Assembly: GCA_030448125.1 (NCBI GenBank)
Contig: JAUJNO010000005.1
Coordinates: 18,825 to 82,824, forward strand
Length of the DNA: 64,000 nucleotides
DNA from: Rubrobacteraceae bacterium
GTDB taxonomy: Bacteria; Actinomycetota; Rubrobacteria; Rubrobacterales; Rubrobacteraceae
Direction: 5' to 3'
Below the pieces are notes generated by a model. That model was not told the origin of the DNA, searched no databases, and saw nothing but the letters and a program-made list of their open reading frames with translations. Positions within the stretch are counted from its first letter, which is position 1; every line of letters starts with the position of its first letter. Position numbers and translations under genes: made by a program. Below are positions 9,256 through 17,031 of this stretch, one piece after another.

Positions 9256-10077
9256 CTAGAGATTCAGGTCCGAAACCTTGACGTCCTTGCCGCGCAGCTC
9301 CTTGGGCAGCCAGCCCAGGCTCTCCTCGGTCTCCTCCGTCGAGGGGCCGTACTCGAGGCCCACGTAGCCATCGTATCCCAGCTCCTCCAGGATGCCGAAG
9401 ACGTAGGGGTAGTGGATCTCACCCGTCCCCGGCTCCGTGCGATCCGGCGAGTCTGCGATCTGGACGTGCCCGATCATGTCGAAGTGCTCCCTTATGTTGG
9501 CGGCCAGGTTCCCCTCCATCCGCTGCATCTGGAAGGAGTCGTACTGGAGCCCCACGTTCTCGCGACCCACGCTCCTTACGAACTCGGCCGCCTGCTCCGT
9601 CGTGCTCAACAGGTACGGCCCATTGTCGAACGTGCTCAGCGCCTCCACCACGACCTCGACGCCGGCCTCCCGGGCCTCGTCGGCGGCAAACCCGACGTTC
9701 TTCCTCGCGAGCTCGAGCTGCTCCTCCCTACCCATGCCGTCTATCTCAAGCCCGACGAGGACGTTCATCCTCCGGCACCCCAGGGACCGCGCCAGCTCCA
9801 GCGCCACGGGCACGTTCTCCTGGAACTGCCCTTCCCGCTCTGGATCGCTGGCCAGCCCCCGGTCCCCGGCCCCCAACATGTCCCCGGCGTCGAAGTTGAA
9901 GAGCGCGACCTCGACCCCCGCGTCCTTGACCGCCTTCTCGACCTCCCCCGGGTCCTCCCCCGCGGCCCCAGGCCACCAGAACTCAACCGCCGAAAAGCCC
10001 GTCTCGGCCGCCCGCCCGAAACGCTCCAGAAACGGAGCCTCACTGAACAACATGAAAACGTTCGCGCAGAACCTCAT
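9256..10077 (-). CDS. hyi: Hydroxypyruvate isomerase
   Basis: This 273-residue protein starts at ATG 10077 (MRFCANVFMLF) directly after GGGAGGAGGCAT. It is a TIM-barrel protein of the xylose-isomerase-like family with VVVEALSTFDN, HVQIADSPDR, EPGTGEI and VGLEYGPS. The two glutamates (in VVEAL and GLEYG) match the metal/catalytic positions of Hyi. Hyi interconverts hydroxypyruvate and tartronate semialdehyde, beside GarR and Gcl. It is the first metabolic gene of the minus-strand operon, with an operator-like element 91 bases upstream at 10168. A 12-codon relic resembling its start occurs at 24534-24572. Confidence 0.88.
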   Translation of the reverse strand: MRFCANVFMLFSEAPFLERFGRAAETGFSAVEFWWPGAAGEDPGEVEKAVKDAGVEVALFNFDAGDMLGAGDRGLASDPEREGQFQENVPVALELARSLGCRRMNVLVGLEIDGMGREEQLELARKNVGFAADEAREAGVEVVVEALSTFDNGPYLLSTTEQAAEFVRSVGRENVGLQYDSFQMQRMEGNLAANIREHFDMIGHVQIADSPDRTEPGTGEIHYPYVFGILEELGYDGYVGLEYGPSTEETEESLGWLPKELRGKDVKVSDLNL

Positions 10078-10167
10078 ATGCCTCCTCCCATCGCCCCGAA
10101 ACTCACCCAACAACTTCGCAATCCCAAGCACTTACTAGCACAGCCGCAAGCCTCGGTAAAGTGTATA

Positions 10168-10184
10168 TTCCGTATCGTGGAAAA
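10168..10184. promoter_or_regulatory. Operator-like element upstream of hyi
   Basis: TTCCGTATCGTGGAA with its A-rich flank shares the core CGTATCGTG with sites at 11065 and 24640. Here the flanking arms are TTCC/GGAA. It lies between the IclR gene stop and the hyi start, where a promoter for hyi would be. IclR proteins typically bind short, weakly conserved palindromes with such arms. Binding by the neighbouring IclR is inferred. Confidence 0.5.
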
Positions 10185-10201
10185 GGAGGCGGTCGTGGCT
10201 C

Positions 10202-10978
10202 TCAGGAGGAGCCGAAAGCTTCGGCGAAGGCGGCGGAGATCCTCTTGATATCGGGGACGAGTTCGTCCAGGCGTCCTTTCTTCAGGCGGCTCGCGGGGCC
10301 AGAGATGCTCATGGCAGCGAAGACCTCGCCATCCGGGCCGAAGATGGGAGCAGCGAGGCAACGGACGCCTTCTTCTTGCTCCTCGAAGTCGATCGCGTAG
10401 CCGTCCTTGCGGACCTTCTCGAGCTCGGCCTTTAGTTGGGAGGGGTCGGTTATCGTGCTCACGGTATGTTGGGACAGGCCCGTACGGGCGATGACGAAAT
10501 CTATGAGACGCGGCGATTGGTAGGCCAGGAGGATCTTCCCCGTCCCGCATGAGTGGAGGGGAATCCGGTTGCCCGGCTCGGTGAATATCCGTAGTATGCG
10601 GGTCGGCGGGGAGGCCTGCTCTATGTATACAGCCGAACTCCCCTCCAGCATCGCCAGGTTCGCGGTCTCCTGGCTCACCTGCATCAGCTCTTCGAGGAAC
10701 GGCAGGGCCAGAGGTCCGATGCGCTCCCGGGCCGCGATAGCCATCATCAGGGCCTTGAACCCCAGGTCGTAGCGCCGGGTCCGCTCGTCCCGGCGGACGT
10801 AGCCCTGGGCGGTCAGCGTAGCCAGAAGCCGATGCACCGTCCCCACCGCCAGGTCCGTGGCCTCCCCGATCTCGCTCACCCCTAGATCTCCCCCCGAACG
10901 GCTCAGGAACTCCAGAATTTCCAGCGCCCGCTCGACTGACTGGACCCCTCCCGTGCGCTGCTCCGTTTCCTTCTCCAC
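10202..10978 (-). CDS. IclR family transcriptional regulator
   Basis: The N-terminal winged helix-turn-helix reads VQSVERALEILEFLSRSGG and then GTVHRLLATLTAQGYVRRD. The C-terminal IclR effector domain includes IPLHSCGTGKILLAY and GVRCLAAPIFGPDGEVFAAM. I chose GTG 10978 (behind GGTGAGG, giving 258 residues, the usual family length). In-frame starts further out, up to 11047, only add a poorly conserved leader. IclR-family proteins such as AllR and GclR sense glyoxylate and control gcl/hyi/glx genes. This one sits between hyi and divergent gcl with operator-like sites on both sides, so it is very probably the local glyoxylate/glycolate regulator. The effector is inferred. Confidence 0.88.
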   Translation of the reverse strand: MEKETEQRTGGVQSVERALEILEFLSRSGGDLGVSEIGEATDLAVGTVHRLLATLTAQGYVRRDERTRRYDLGFKALMMAIAARERIGPLALPFLEELMQVSQETANLAMLEGSSAVYIEQASPPTRILRIFTEPGNRIPLHSCGTGKILLAYQSPRLIDFVIARTGLSQHTVSTITDPSQLKAELEKVRKDGYAIDFEEQEEGVRCLAAPIFGPDGEVFAAMSISGPASRLKKGRLDELVPDIKRISAAFAEAFGSS

Positions 10979-11064
10979 CTCGACCTCACCCGTCTTTGCC
11001 TCGCCGGACGCGAAAAGACCGCACCGATGGAAGGCTCTCACGAGCACGCCGGGCCGTCAAGCTG

Positions 11065-11082
11065 TTTTTCGTATCGTGAAAA
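11065..11082. promoter_or_regulatory. Operator-like element upstream of gcl
   Basis: TTTTTCGTATCGTGAAAA lies in the divergent region between the IclR gene and gcl. It is followed by GGGTTGCAGGCGGCAAGT, a match (after small changes) to the sequence next to the site at 24640. In that tract TTGCAG and GACACAAT, about 16-17 bases apart, are a plausible -35/-10 pair for gcl. The site would overlap or abut the promoter, fitting regulation by the adjacent IclR. Confidence 0.55.
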
Positions 11083-11156
11083 GGGGGGTTGCAGGCGGCA
11101 AGTGCCAAGTGACACAATCGGATGGGAACGGATCGTGGGGAAAAGGAGGTCCTTCT

Positions 11157-12941
11157 ATGGCGAAGATGAGGGTCATGGAGGCGGCGGTACAGGTTATGGA
11201 AGACGAGGGCGTCGAGTACGTCTTCGGCATACCAGGGGCGGCGATCCTACCCCTATTCAAGGCGCTCGAAGGTTCGGAGAAGATCGAGACCCTCGCTGTG
11301 CGCCACGAGGAGGGTGGGACGCACGCGGCGGACGGCTACGCCCGGGTTACGGGGAAGGTGGGCATCAACATCGGCACCTCGGGACCTGCGGGGACCAACA
11401 TGATCACGGGCCTCTACACCTGCATGGCCGACTCTATACCGATCATTTGCATTACAGGACAGGCCCCGACACACATGCTACACCAGGAAGCTTTTCAGGC
11501 CGTAGACATAGTGGAGATAGCAAAGCCGGTCACCAAGTGGGCCGTGCAAGCCAAAGAGACGGCCCAGATACCCTGGATCTTCCGCAAGGCCTTCAAGATA
11601 GCGCGCGAGGGACGCCCCGGCCCGGTCCTCATAGACCTGCCGCTCAACGTGACGCAGGGCCAGGAGGTGGAGTACGACCTGGAGCTCGACGCCCCGCTGT
11701 CCTTCGAGACGCCCGAACCCAACCCGGACGCCATCCGGCGCGCGGTCGAGATGATCCTGGAGGCCGAGAGGCCAATGCTCATGCCCGGAGGCGGGGTCAT
11801 GATCTCCGAAGCCTGGGAAGAGCTCGTCGAGCTCGCCGAGTACCTCCAGGTGCCGGTGACCCCAACGTACATGGGCAAGGGCGTCATCCGTGAGGACCAC
11901 CCGCTCTACGCCGGGATCGTCGGCATCCAGACCAACCAGCGCTGGGCCAACGCACTCTTTTTGGAGAGCGACCTCGTCGTCGGGATCGGCAACCGCTGGG
12001 CCGAGCGACACACCGGAGACCCAGAGGTCTACATGGGGGAGCGCAAGTTCGTGCACATAGACATAGACCCCTTCCAGCTCGGTCGGGTCATCCCGCCCGA
12101 GCTCGGCATCGTCTCCGATGCCAGGCTCGCATTGAAGGCAATGCGCTCCGCCGCCGGGGATATGACCGAGGCGCGCGAGCCCGGTTCCTGGGTCGAGAGG
12201 GTCGACGAGCTCCGCTCGACCATGCGCAGGAAGATGGACTTCGACGACGTGCCGATCAAACCGCAGCGCGTGTTCAAGGAGATAAATGAGTTCTTTGACG
12301 AGGACACCATCTTCGTGACGGCGATAGGTCTCTACCAGATCTGGTCGGGCCAGTTCCAGGAGACTTACAAGCCGCGCCACTACCTCTGCTGCGGGCAGGC
12401 GGGCCCCTTGGGGTGGGAGGTCCCAGCGTGCATCGGGGCCAAGCTCGGCAAGCCGGACAACCTCGTCGTGGGGGTCGTCGGGGACTACACCTTCCAGTTC
12501 TTAGAGGAGGAGATAGCGGTCGCCGTCCAGTATCGGGTGCCCTACGTGCTCATCATGGTGAACAACGCCTACGCGAGCCTGATCCGGCAGCCCGAGGATA
12601 AGAACTACGACATGGACTTCGCTGTGAGCTTCGCCTACGAGGGACCAGACGGGGAGGGACCGAACGAAGGACCGGAAGGCCCCATGGGCGTGGACTTCGT
12701 CGCCCTTATGGAGGCCATGGGCGCCTTGGGCCGCCGGGTCACGAAGCCCGACGACATGAAGGAAGCGTTCCAGTGGGCCGTCGAGGTCAGCCAGGAGAAG
12801 CAGGTCCCGGCGCTCGTCGAGGTCATCGTGGAGCGGGAGACGGACGCGTCGATGGGCGGCTCTATAGACGCCATAAATGAGTTCGAGCCCGTCGAGGACA
12901 GCGCCTCCGAACCTTCGGACTCGATCCCGCAGAGGGACTAG
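11157..12941 (+). CDS. gcl: Glyoxylate carboligase (tartronate semialdehyde synthase)
   Basis: This 594-residue ThDP enzyme starts at ATG 11157 behind AAAAGGAGG. Matches to Gcl include MAKMRVMEAA, GTSGPAGTNMITGLY, CITGQAP, HYLCCGQAGPLGWEVPA, VVGDYTFQFLEEE and ASMGGSIDAINEFE. It condenses two glyoxylates to tartronate semialdehyde plus CO2. Residue 51 is Glu (AVRHEEGGTHAADGYAR). In characterised E. coli Gcl this ThDP-activating position is Val, so the enzyme keeps the canonical glutamate of acetolactate synthases. It is first in the plus-strand operon, divergent from the IclR gene. The overall match to Gcl is much stronger than to acetolactate synthase, but a mixed or altered carboligase activity is possible. 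Confidence 0.88.
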   Translation: MAKMRVMEAAVQVMEDEGVEYVFGIPGAAILPLFKALEGSEKIETLAVRHEEGGTHAADGYARVTGKVGINIGTSGPAGTNMITGLYTCMADSIPIICITGQAPTHMLHQEAFQAVDIVEIAKPVTKWAVQAKETAQIPWIFRKAFKIAREGRPGPVLIDLPLNVTQGQEVEYDLELDAPLSFETPEPNPDAIRRAVEMILEAERPMLMPGGGVMISEAWEELVELAEYLQVPVTPTYMGKGVIREDHPLYAGIVGIQTNQRWANALFLESDLVVGIGNRWAERHTGDPEVYMGERKFVHIDIDPFQLGRVIPPELGIVSDARLALKAMRSAAGDMTEAREPGSWVERVDELRSTMRRKMDFDDVPIKPQRVFKEINEFFDEDTIFVTAIGLYQIWSGQFQETYKPRHYLCCGQAGPLGWEVPACIGAKLGKPDNLVVGVVGDYTFQFLEEEIAVAVQYRVPYVLIMVNNAYASLIRQPEDKNYDMDFAVSFAYEGPDGEGPNEGPEGPMGVDFVALMEAMGALGRRVTKPDDMKEAFQWAVEVSQEKQVPALVEVIVERETDASMGGSIDAINEFEPVEDSASEPSDSIPQRD

Positions 12942-12971
12942 GAGGTCCGTAGGAAAGGAAGCGGCCAGACG

Positions 12972-13250
12972 ATGGCGGAGAGGCCTGCCAACACCGATAG
13001 CAGGGCGCCCATGCGGCTATACGCCTTTTTGGGGCAATCCCTGGCGGAGGAGGGAATAGGCGAAGCGAACCCGTACGCAGAGTGGGTCGAGACCTACTCC
13101 GACCCCGAGTTCGAGGCACTAGCCGCCAAACTCGAAGGCTTGCTGGACCGCTACGCCTCCGACACCCCCGCCGTACGGGCCGCCTACCGCCGGGCTATGG
13201 TCCTCGAGTTGGCGTTCTTCGAAGCCAACGCGGAAGGGACTACCGGATGA
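12972..13250 (+). CDS. TenA/thiaminase-II C-terminal fragment
   Basis: A 92-residue protein starts at ATG 12972. It contains MRLYAFLGQSLAEEG, NPYAEWVETYSDPEFEALA and a C-terminal RRAMVLELAFFEAN, which resemble the last third of TenA-type proteins (normally about 220 residues). The N-terminal two-thirds are missing, and no homologous sequence precedes it because gcl ends 30 bases upstream. It may be a relic or a short stand-alone helical protein. Position between ThDP-dependent gcl and a transporter is suggestive of a thiamine link, but the truncated form lacks most of the TenA active site. Moderate confidence in family, low in function. Confidence 0.55.
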   Translation: MAERPANTDSRAPMRLYAFLGQSLAEEGIGEANPYAEWVETYSDPEFEALAAKLEGLLDRYASDTPAVRAAYRRAMVLELAFFEANAEGTTG

Positions 13251-13310
13251 GCCCGAGCGCCGAAAGGATCTCGTGGCGTAGAGAAGGACCTGGCGAGAAG
13301 GAGGAGCCCG

Positions 13311-14741
13311 ATGGGTAGCTGGAGCGCCGGCGCGTTTCTTTTCCTGGTGGCCGCCGCGTTCGCGGGGGCGGGGATCGCCTATTCCCGGGGTCGCATCGGC
13401 ACCCTCGAGGATTACATCACCGCCCGGGGCACCGTGGGCGCTTTGACCGCCGCGGCGACGTTGGTGGCTTCTGGGATGGGGGCCTGGATCCTTTTCGGGC
13501 CAGCGGAGGCGGCCACTTGGGGCGGTCTACCGACCATCCTGGGGTACGCCCTGGGAGCGGCGGTCCCCCTGCTGGTCTTTATCCCTCTAGGCAACCGCCT
13601 CCGGCGGCTGATGCCGGAAGGGCATACGCTCACCGAGTACGTCTGGTACCGCTACGGGCGAGGTATGTACTTGTTCACCCTGTTCGTGATCATCCTCTAT
13701 ATGTTCGTCTTCCTGGCGGCGGAGATAACCGGCATGGCCTTCATCGCCAACCTGGTCGCCGGCATCCCCTTATGGGTTACGGCCCTGATCGTCACGGGGG
13801 CTACCTTGGCCTACACCGCTTACGGCGGGCTCAAAGCCTCCATCTTCACAGACGTGGTGCAGTTGACGTTGATTGTGCCCCTTCTCGCGGCTATCGTGGT
13901 CGTGGGATACTTAGCCTTGGGCGGGATTCAGCCTTCCGCCGCAGGTCTAGCCGAGAAGGCCCCTGATCTGACAGAATGGGGAAACCTCTCGGGCCTCGAA
14001 GGAGGTCTGACGTTCATCATCGCGATCCTGGCGGCGAACCTCTTTCACCAGGGCTACTGGCAGCGGATCTACGCCGTCCGCGACCGAAGGGCTCTGCGCG
14101 GTGGGTTCCTAATCGCGGCTGCGGCGGTGGTGCCCATAGTCTTCGCGATGGGCCTCTTCGGGCTCGCCGCGGTCGGCCTGGACAAAGCGCAGACGCCTTC
14201 GGTGGCCTTCTTTAGTGTCCTGCTCGGGGTCCTGCCGCCGTGGCTCACGGTGGGGCTCGTGATCCTTGGCCTCGCCCTCGTGATGAGTAGTGCTGACACG
14301 CTCCTCAACGGCATCTCCAGCATCATCGCCGTGGATCTACACCGGGCGGTACCTGAAGTGCGGACCGGTTTCCTACTACGCGTTTCCCGATGGTCCACCG
14401 TGGTGCTGGCGATCCCGCTCTTGTTAATCGCCTCGCAAGGCTATAGCGTGCTCTACTTGTTCCTCATCGCGGACCTGGTGTGCGCGGCGGCGGTCTTCCC
14501 CGTCTTCTACGGGCTCTACAGCGAACGCTACACGGGACGGGCCGCCCTATCGGGCACGCTGGCCGGCCTGCTGGCCGGAGGGCTGCTCTTCCCAGACCCG
14601 GCCATGACCCGGGGCAGCTTGTTCTGGGCGTTCGTGGTGGCGGTCTTGGTCGCGGTGGTCGTCTCTTTGCTGCTGACGCCTCGGAGGAGCACGTTCGATC
14701 TGCGTTCTCTCGCAGGAGCCACGCAGCATATCAGGGGTTAG
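13311..14741 (+). CDS. Sodium:solute symporter family permease
   Basis: This 476-residue polytopic membrane protein starts at ATG 13311 behind AAGGAGGAGCCCG. About 13 hydrophobic segments are visible. SSS-family features include the conserved GAWILFGPAEAATWGG region in place of the usual Na-binding unwound helix and the stretch MSSADTLLNGISSIIAVDL, characteristic of the family. The substrate cannot be read from sequence. Placement between gcl and glycerate kinase suggests a small organic acid or a related nitrogenous compound (ureide-type catabolism also makes glyoxylate). Its stop is 50 bases before the cyclophilin-like gene. Confidence 0.8.
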   Translation: MGSWSAGAFLFLVAAAFAGAGIAYSRGRIGTLEDYITARGTVGALTAAATLVASGMGAWILFGPAEAATWGGLPTILGYALGAAVPLLVFIPLGNRLRRLMPEGHTLTEYVWYRYGRGMYLFTLFVIILYMFVFLAAEITGMAFIANLVAGIPLWVTALIVTGATLAYTAYGGLKASIFTDVVQLTLIVPLLAAIVVVGYLALGGIQPSAAGLAEKAPDLTEWGNLSGLEGGLTFIIAILAANLFHQGYWQRIYAVRDRRALRGGFLIAAAAVVPIVFAMGLFGLAAVGLDKAQTPSVAFFSVLLGVLPPWLTVGLVILGLALVMSSADTLLNGISSIIAVDLHRAVPEVRTGFLLRVSRWSTVVLAIPLLLIASQGYSVLYLFLIADLVCAAAVFPVFYGLYSERYTGRAALSGTLAGLLAGGLLFPDPAMTRGSLFWAFVVAVLVAVVVSLLLTPRRSTFDLRSLAGATQHIRG

Positions 14742-14791
14742 AGGATAACTTGCCGGTGGAGCGGTGCTACACATTCTACAAAGGAGGAGAG

Positions 14792-15172
14792 ATGGCACGT
14801 TACTTGACTATACGGAGCGAAGAGGCCGACTTGAAGGGGGATCTGGGCGAGGGTCCCACGGCGGAGGAGATCTGGGAGCGCCTGCCGTTCGAAGGCCCGG
14901 CGAACTTTTGGGGGGACGAGATCTACTTCGAGATCCCGGTCTCCATGGAGCCAGAAAGCGAGGCCCGGGAGACGGTGGAGGTGGGAGACGTATGCTACTG
15001 GCCCCAGGGGGAGGCGCTCTGCATCTTCTTCGGCCCCACGCCGGCCAGCACCGACGAGAAACCCAAGGCGGCGAGTCCCGTAACGGTCGTCGGCAGGATA
15101 TCCGAGGGGTTGAATGACGTAGAGCGAATTAAGTCGGGCGAGACCCTCAGGGTCGAAGGCGCCGAAGAGTAA
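14792..15172 (+). CDS. Cyclophilin-like fold protein (TM1367 type)
   Basis: A 126-residue protein starts at ATG 14792 behind AAAGGAGGAGAG. It contains NFWGDEIYFEIPV, VEVGDVCYWPQGEALCIFFG and TVVGRISEGLNDVERIKSGE, matching the small cyclophilin-like family first seen structurally in Thermotoga TM1367. Peptidyl-prolyl isomerase activity has not been established for this family as far as I know. The gene lies inside the gcl operon, 10 bases before glycerate kinase, so co-expression with glyoxylate genes is likely. The functional link is unknown. Confidence 0.7.
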   Translation: MARYLTIRSEEADLKGDLGEGPTAEEIWERLPFEGPANFWGDEIYFEIPVSMEPESEARETVEVGDVCYWPQGEALCIFFGPTPASTDEKPKAASPVTVVGRISEGLNDVERIKSGETLRVEGAEE

Positions 15173-15182
15173 GGAAATCACC

Positions 15183-16490
15183 GTGGAAGATGATCTTAAG
15201 AAGATCCTCTCGGCCGGCCTCGCGGCGGCGGACCCGAAGGAGGCCGTCCTGCGCTCAGTGCGGCTAGAGGAGGACGCCGTGATCTCCGGCGACGAGCGCT
15301 TCGAGGCCGAGAGGATCTTCGTGCTGGCGGCCGGCAAGGCGGCAGGCCCGATGGCCGGGGCCGCCGAAGAGCTTTTCGGCGACAGGATCGCCGGCGGCGT
15401 GGTCGTCACCAAAGACGAGCATGAGGCCGCTCCTGGGCGACTGGAGACGATCTTCGCCGCCCATCCCGAGCCTGACGAGCGCGGCGTGGAGGCTGCCCGT
15501 CGGGCCGAGGAGCTCGTGGAGTCCCTGCAGGAAGGGGACCTGCTGCTCGCCCTTATCTCCGGCGGCGCCTCGGCGCTCTTGGCCGACCCAGCCCCGCCCA
15601 TAGAGCTCGAAGACCTGGAGCGGCTAACCGGGGAGCTTCTCCGCAGCGGGGCGGACATAGCGGAGATCAACGCCGTCCGCAAGCACGTCTCCGCGCTCAA
15701 GGGCGGCGGCCTCGTGCGCCTGGCCACCCCCGCGCGCACACTCGCTCTCCTCCTCTCCGATGTAGTGGGCGACGACCCCTCCTCCATAGCCAGTGGCCTC
15801 ACCGCCCCCGACCCGACCACCCTGGACGACGCGCAAAGCGTGCTGCGACGCTACGACATAAAACCGCCCGAAAGCATCTCCGCCCACCTAGAAGACGGCG
15901 CCGACGAGACACCGAAACCGGGCGACGATATCTTCGAGGGCGTCGCGAACGTCGTCTGCGGCGGCGGGCGACACGCGGCCGAGGCCGCCGTCCGGAAGGC
16001 CCAGGATCTTGGCTACGCGCCGCTCCTGCTCTCCACCACCGTCACCGGCGACGCTCAATGTGTAGCCTCCGTGTACGCGGCCGTGATCCGGGAGGTTTTG
16101 GAGACCGGCAACCCAGTCCCACCGCCCTGCGCCCTCGTCTCAGGCGGCGAGGCCACCGTGACCGTCCGCGGAGAAGGCACGGGCGGCCCCAACCAGGAGT
16201 TCGCCCTCGCCCTCGCCGCGGAGCTCGAAGGCGTCGAGGGCTGGGCAGCCTTCGCGGTCGACACCGACGGCAACGACGGCCCCACCGACGCCGCCGGGGG
16301 ATCGGTGACCGGCGCGACGGCGGGCGCCATCCGCGAGAACAGCCTGGATCCCGAAGAGGCGCTGGCGAACAACGATGCGTACGCGGCCCTGAAGGCGGGA
16401 GGAGCGCTGCTCGTCACCGGGCCGACCGGCACCAACGTCAACGACCTCCGGGTGGCGCTCGTGGCGGGCTCCGAAGGCGACTTCGCGTAG
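15183..16490 (+). CDS. gckA: Glycerate 2-kinase (MOFRL family)
   Basis: A 435-residue protein starts with GTG 15183. It has the N-terminal kinase motifs VLAAGKAAGPMAGAAEE, LALISGGASALLADP and NAVRKHVSALKGGGL, and a C-terminal MOFRL domain (VSGGEATVTVRGEGTGGPNQ, AFAVDTDGNDGPTDAAGG). This glycerate kinase class phosphorylates D-glycerate at O2, giving 2-phosphoglycerate, the enolase substrate. It follows the cyclophilin-like gene by 10 bases. An enolase fragment and pyruvate kinase lie downstream, so gene order follows the pathway. Family identity is firm. Confidence 0.87.
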   Translation: MEDDLKKILSAGLAAADPKEAVLRSVRLEEDAVISGDERFEAERIFVLAAGKAAGPMAGAAEELFGDRIAGGVVVTKDEHEAAPGRLETIFAAHPEPDERGVEAARRAEELVESLQEGDLLLALISGGASALLADPAPPIELEDLERLTGELLRSGADIAEINAVRKHVSALKGGGLVRLATPARTLALLLSDVVGDDPSSIASGLTAPDPTTLDDAQSVLRRYDIKPPESISAHLEDGADETPKPGDDIFEGVANVVCGGGRHAAEAAVRKAQDLGYAPLLLSTTVTGDAQCVASVYAAVIREVLETGNPVPPPCALVSGGEATVTVRGEGTGGPNQEFALALAAELEGVEGWAAFAVDTDGNDGPTDAAGGSVTGATAGAIRENSLDPEEALANNDAYAALKAGGALLVTGPTGTNVNDLRVALVAGSEGDFA

Positions 16491-16512
16491 AGCTACAGAG
16501 AAGGAGGAGACG

Positions 16513-16623
16513 GTGGCAAACGTCGAACGCAGAGCGCATGTCGTACAGAGGCAACGTGGAGATTCGGGTACAAGCGCGGTTAAGTTAGCGAGCGTGAGCG
16601 AATCGAGGGTCGAAAGGAGATGA
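16513..16623 (+). pseudogene. Possible OsmC-family N-terminal fragment
   Basis: A perfect ribosome binding site (AAGGAGGAGACG) precedes GTG 16513, which opens a 36-codon frame starting MANVERRAHVV. That start, plus YRGNVEIRVQARLS-like sequence in the next frame, resembles the beginning of OsmC-type peroxiredoxins (about 140 residues). The rest is absent. The stop overlaps the first ATG of the next small gene. The assignment rests on about a dozen residues, so it is tentative. Confidence 0.35.
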
Positions 16624-16628
16624 TGCGT

Positions 16629-16844
16629 ATGGCTCGATGCGAGGTTTGCGGTAACGAGTACGACAATGCCTTCGAGGTCGTAATGGCTGGCAGATCGCAC
16701 GTATTCGAGTGTGCGATACACGCGCTTGCTCCCATTTGCTCCCGTTGTGGGACCAGGGTTATCGGACATGGGGTAGAAGCAGGCGGTGCGATCTACTGCT
16801 GCTCGCACTGCGCCCGAGAAGCCGGGGCGCCGGGGTGGCGGTAA
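16629..16844 (+). CDS. Small Cys-rich zinc-ribbon/metallothionein-like protein
   Basis: A 71-residue protein starts at ATG 16629, nine bases after AAAGGAG. Paired cysteines and histidines appear as CEVCGNEYD, HVFECAIHALAPICSRCG, and YCCSHCAREAG. Proteins of this pattern are common in actinobacteria and often annotated as prokaryotic metallothionein-like. Metal binding is expected from the Cys/His set. Compared with the usual sequence, the residues between HVF and ECAIHAL seem shortened by two or three. Function is not established. Confidence 0.7.
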   Translation: MARCEVCGNEYDNAFEVVMAGRSHVFECAIHALAPICSRCGTRVIGHGVEAGGAIYCCSHCAREAGAPGWR

Positions 16845-16894
16845 TACGTTAGAGAGAGCGCGCAGGCATCCGGCGACTCGGGAGGTTGGTGCTG

Positions 16895-17029
16895 ATGACG
16901 GAGATCGTTGCGATCCGCGGGCGGAAGATCCTGGATTCCCGGGGAAACCCGACGGTGGAGGTCGAGCTCGCGACGGTGAGCGGCTTCATGGGGCGGGCGG
17001 CGTTCAACCCGCGGTGGAGGAGGGTGTAA
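16895..17029 (+). pseudogene. eno: Enolase N-terminal fragment
   Basis: Behind GGAGGTTGGTGCTG an ATG at 16895 encodes 44 residues beginning [18 protein letters not shown] followed by PTVEVEL. This is the unmistakable start of enolase (normally about 425 residues). After GRAAF the sequence diverges and stops at 17027-17029, three bases before pyk. The catalytic domain is absent. A complete enolase must exist elsewhere for glycolysis. The fragment stands exactly where the pathway would call for enolase, between glycerate 2-kinase (makes 2-phosphoglycerate) and pyruvate kinase (uses PEP). That implies an ancestral operon with a full eno. Confidence 0.8.
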
Positions 17030-17031
17030 AC

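Noticed and set aside
9160..10248. 362-codon open frame on the plus strand
   Set aside because: Antisense to hyi and garR, without a ribosome binding site or motifs; explained by high GC.
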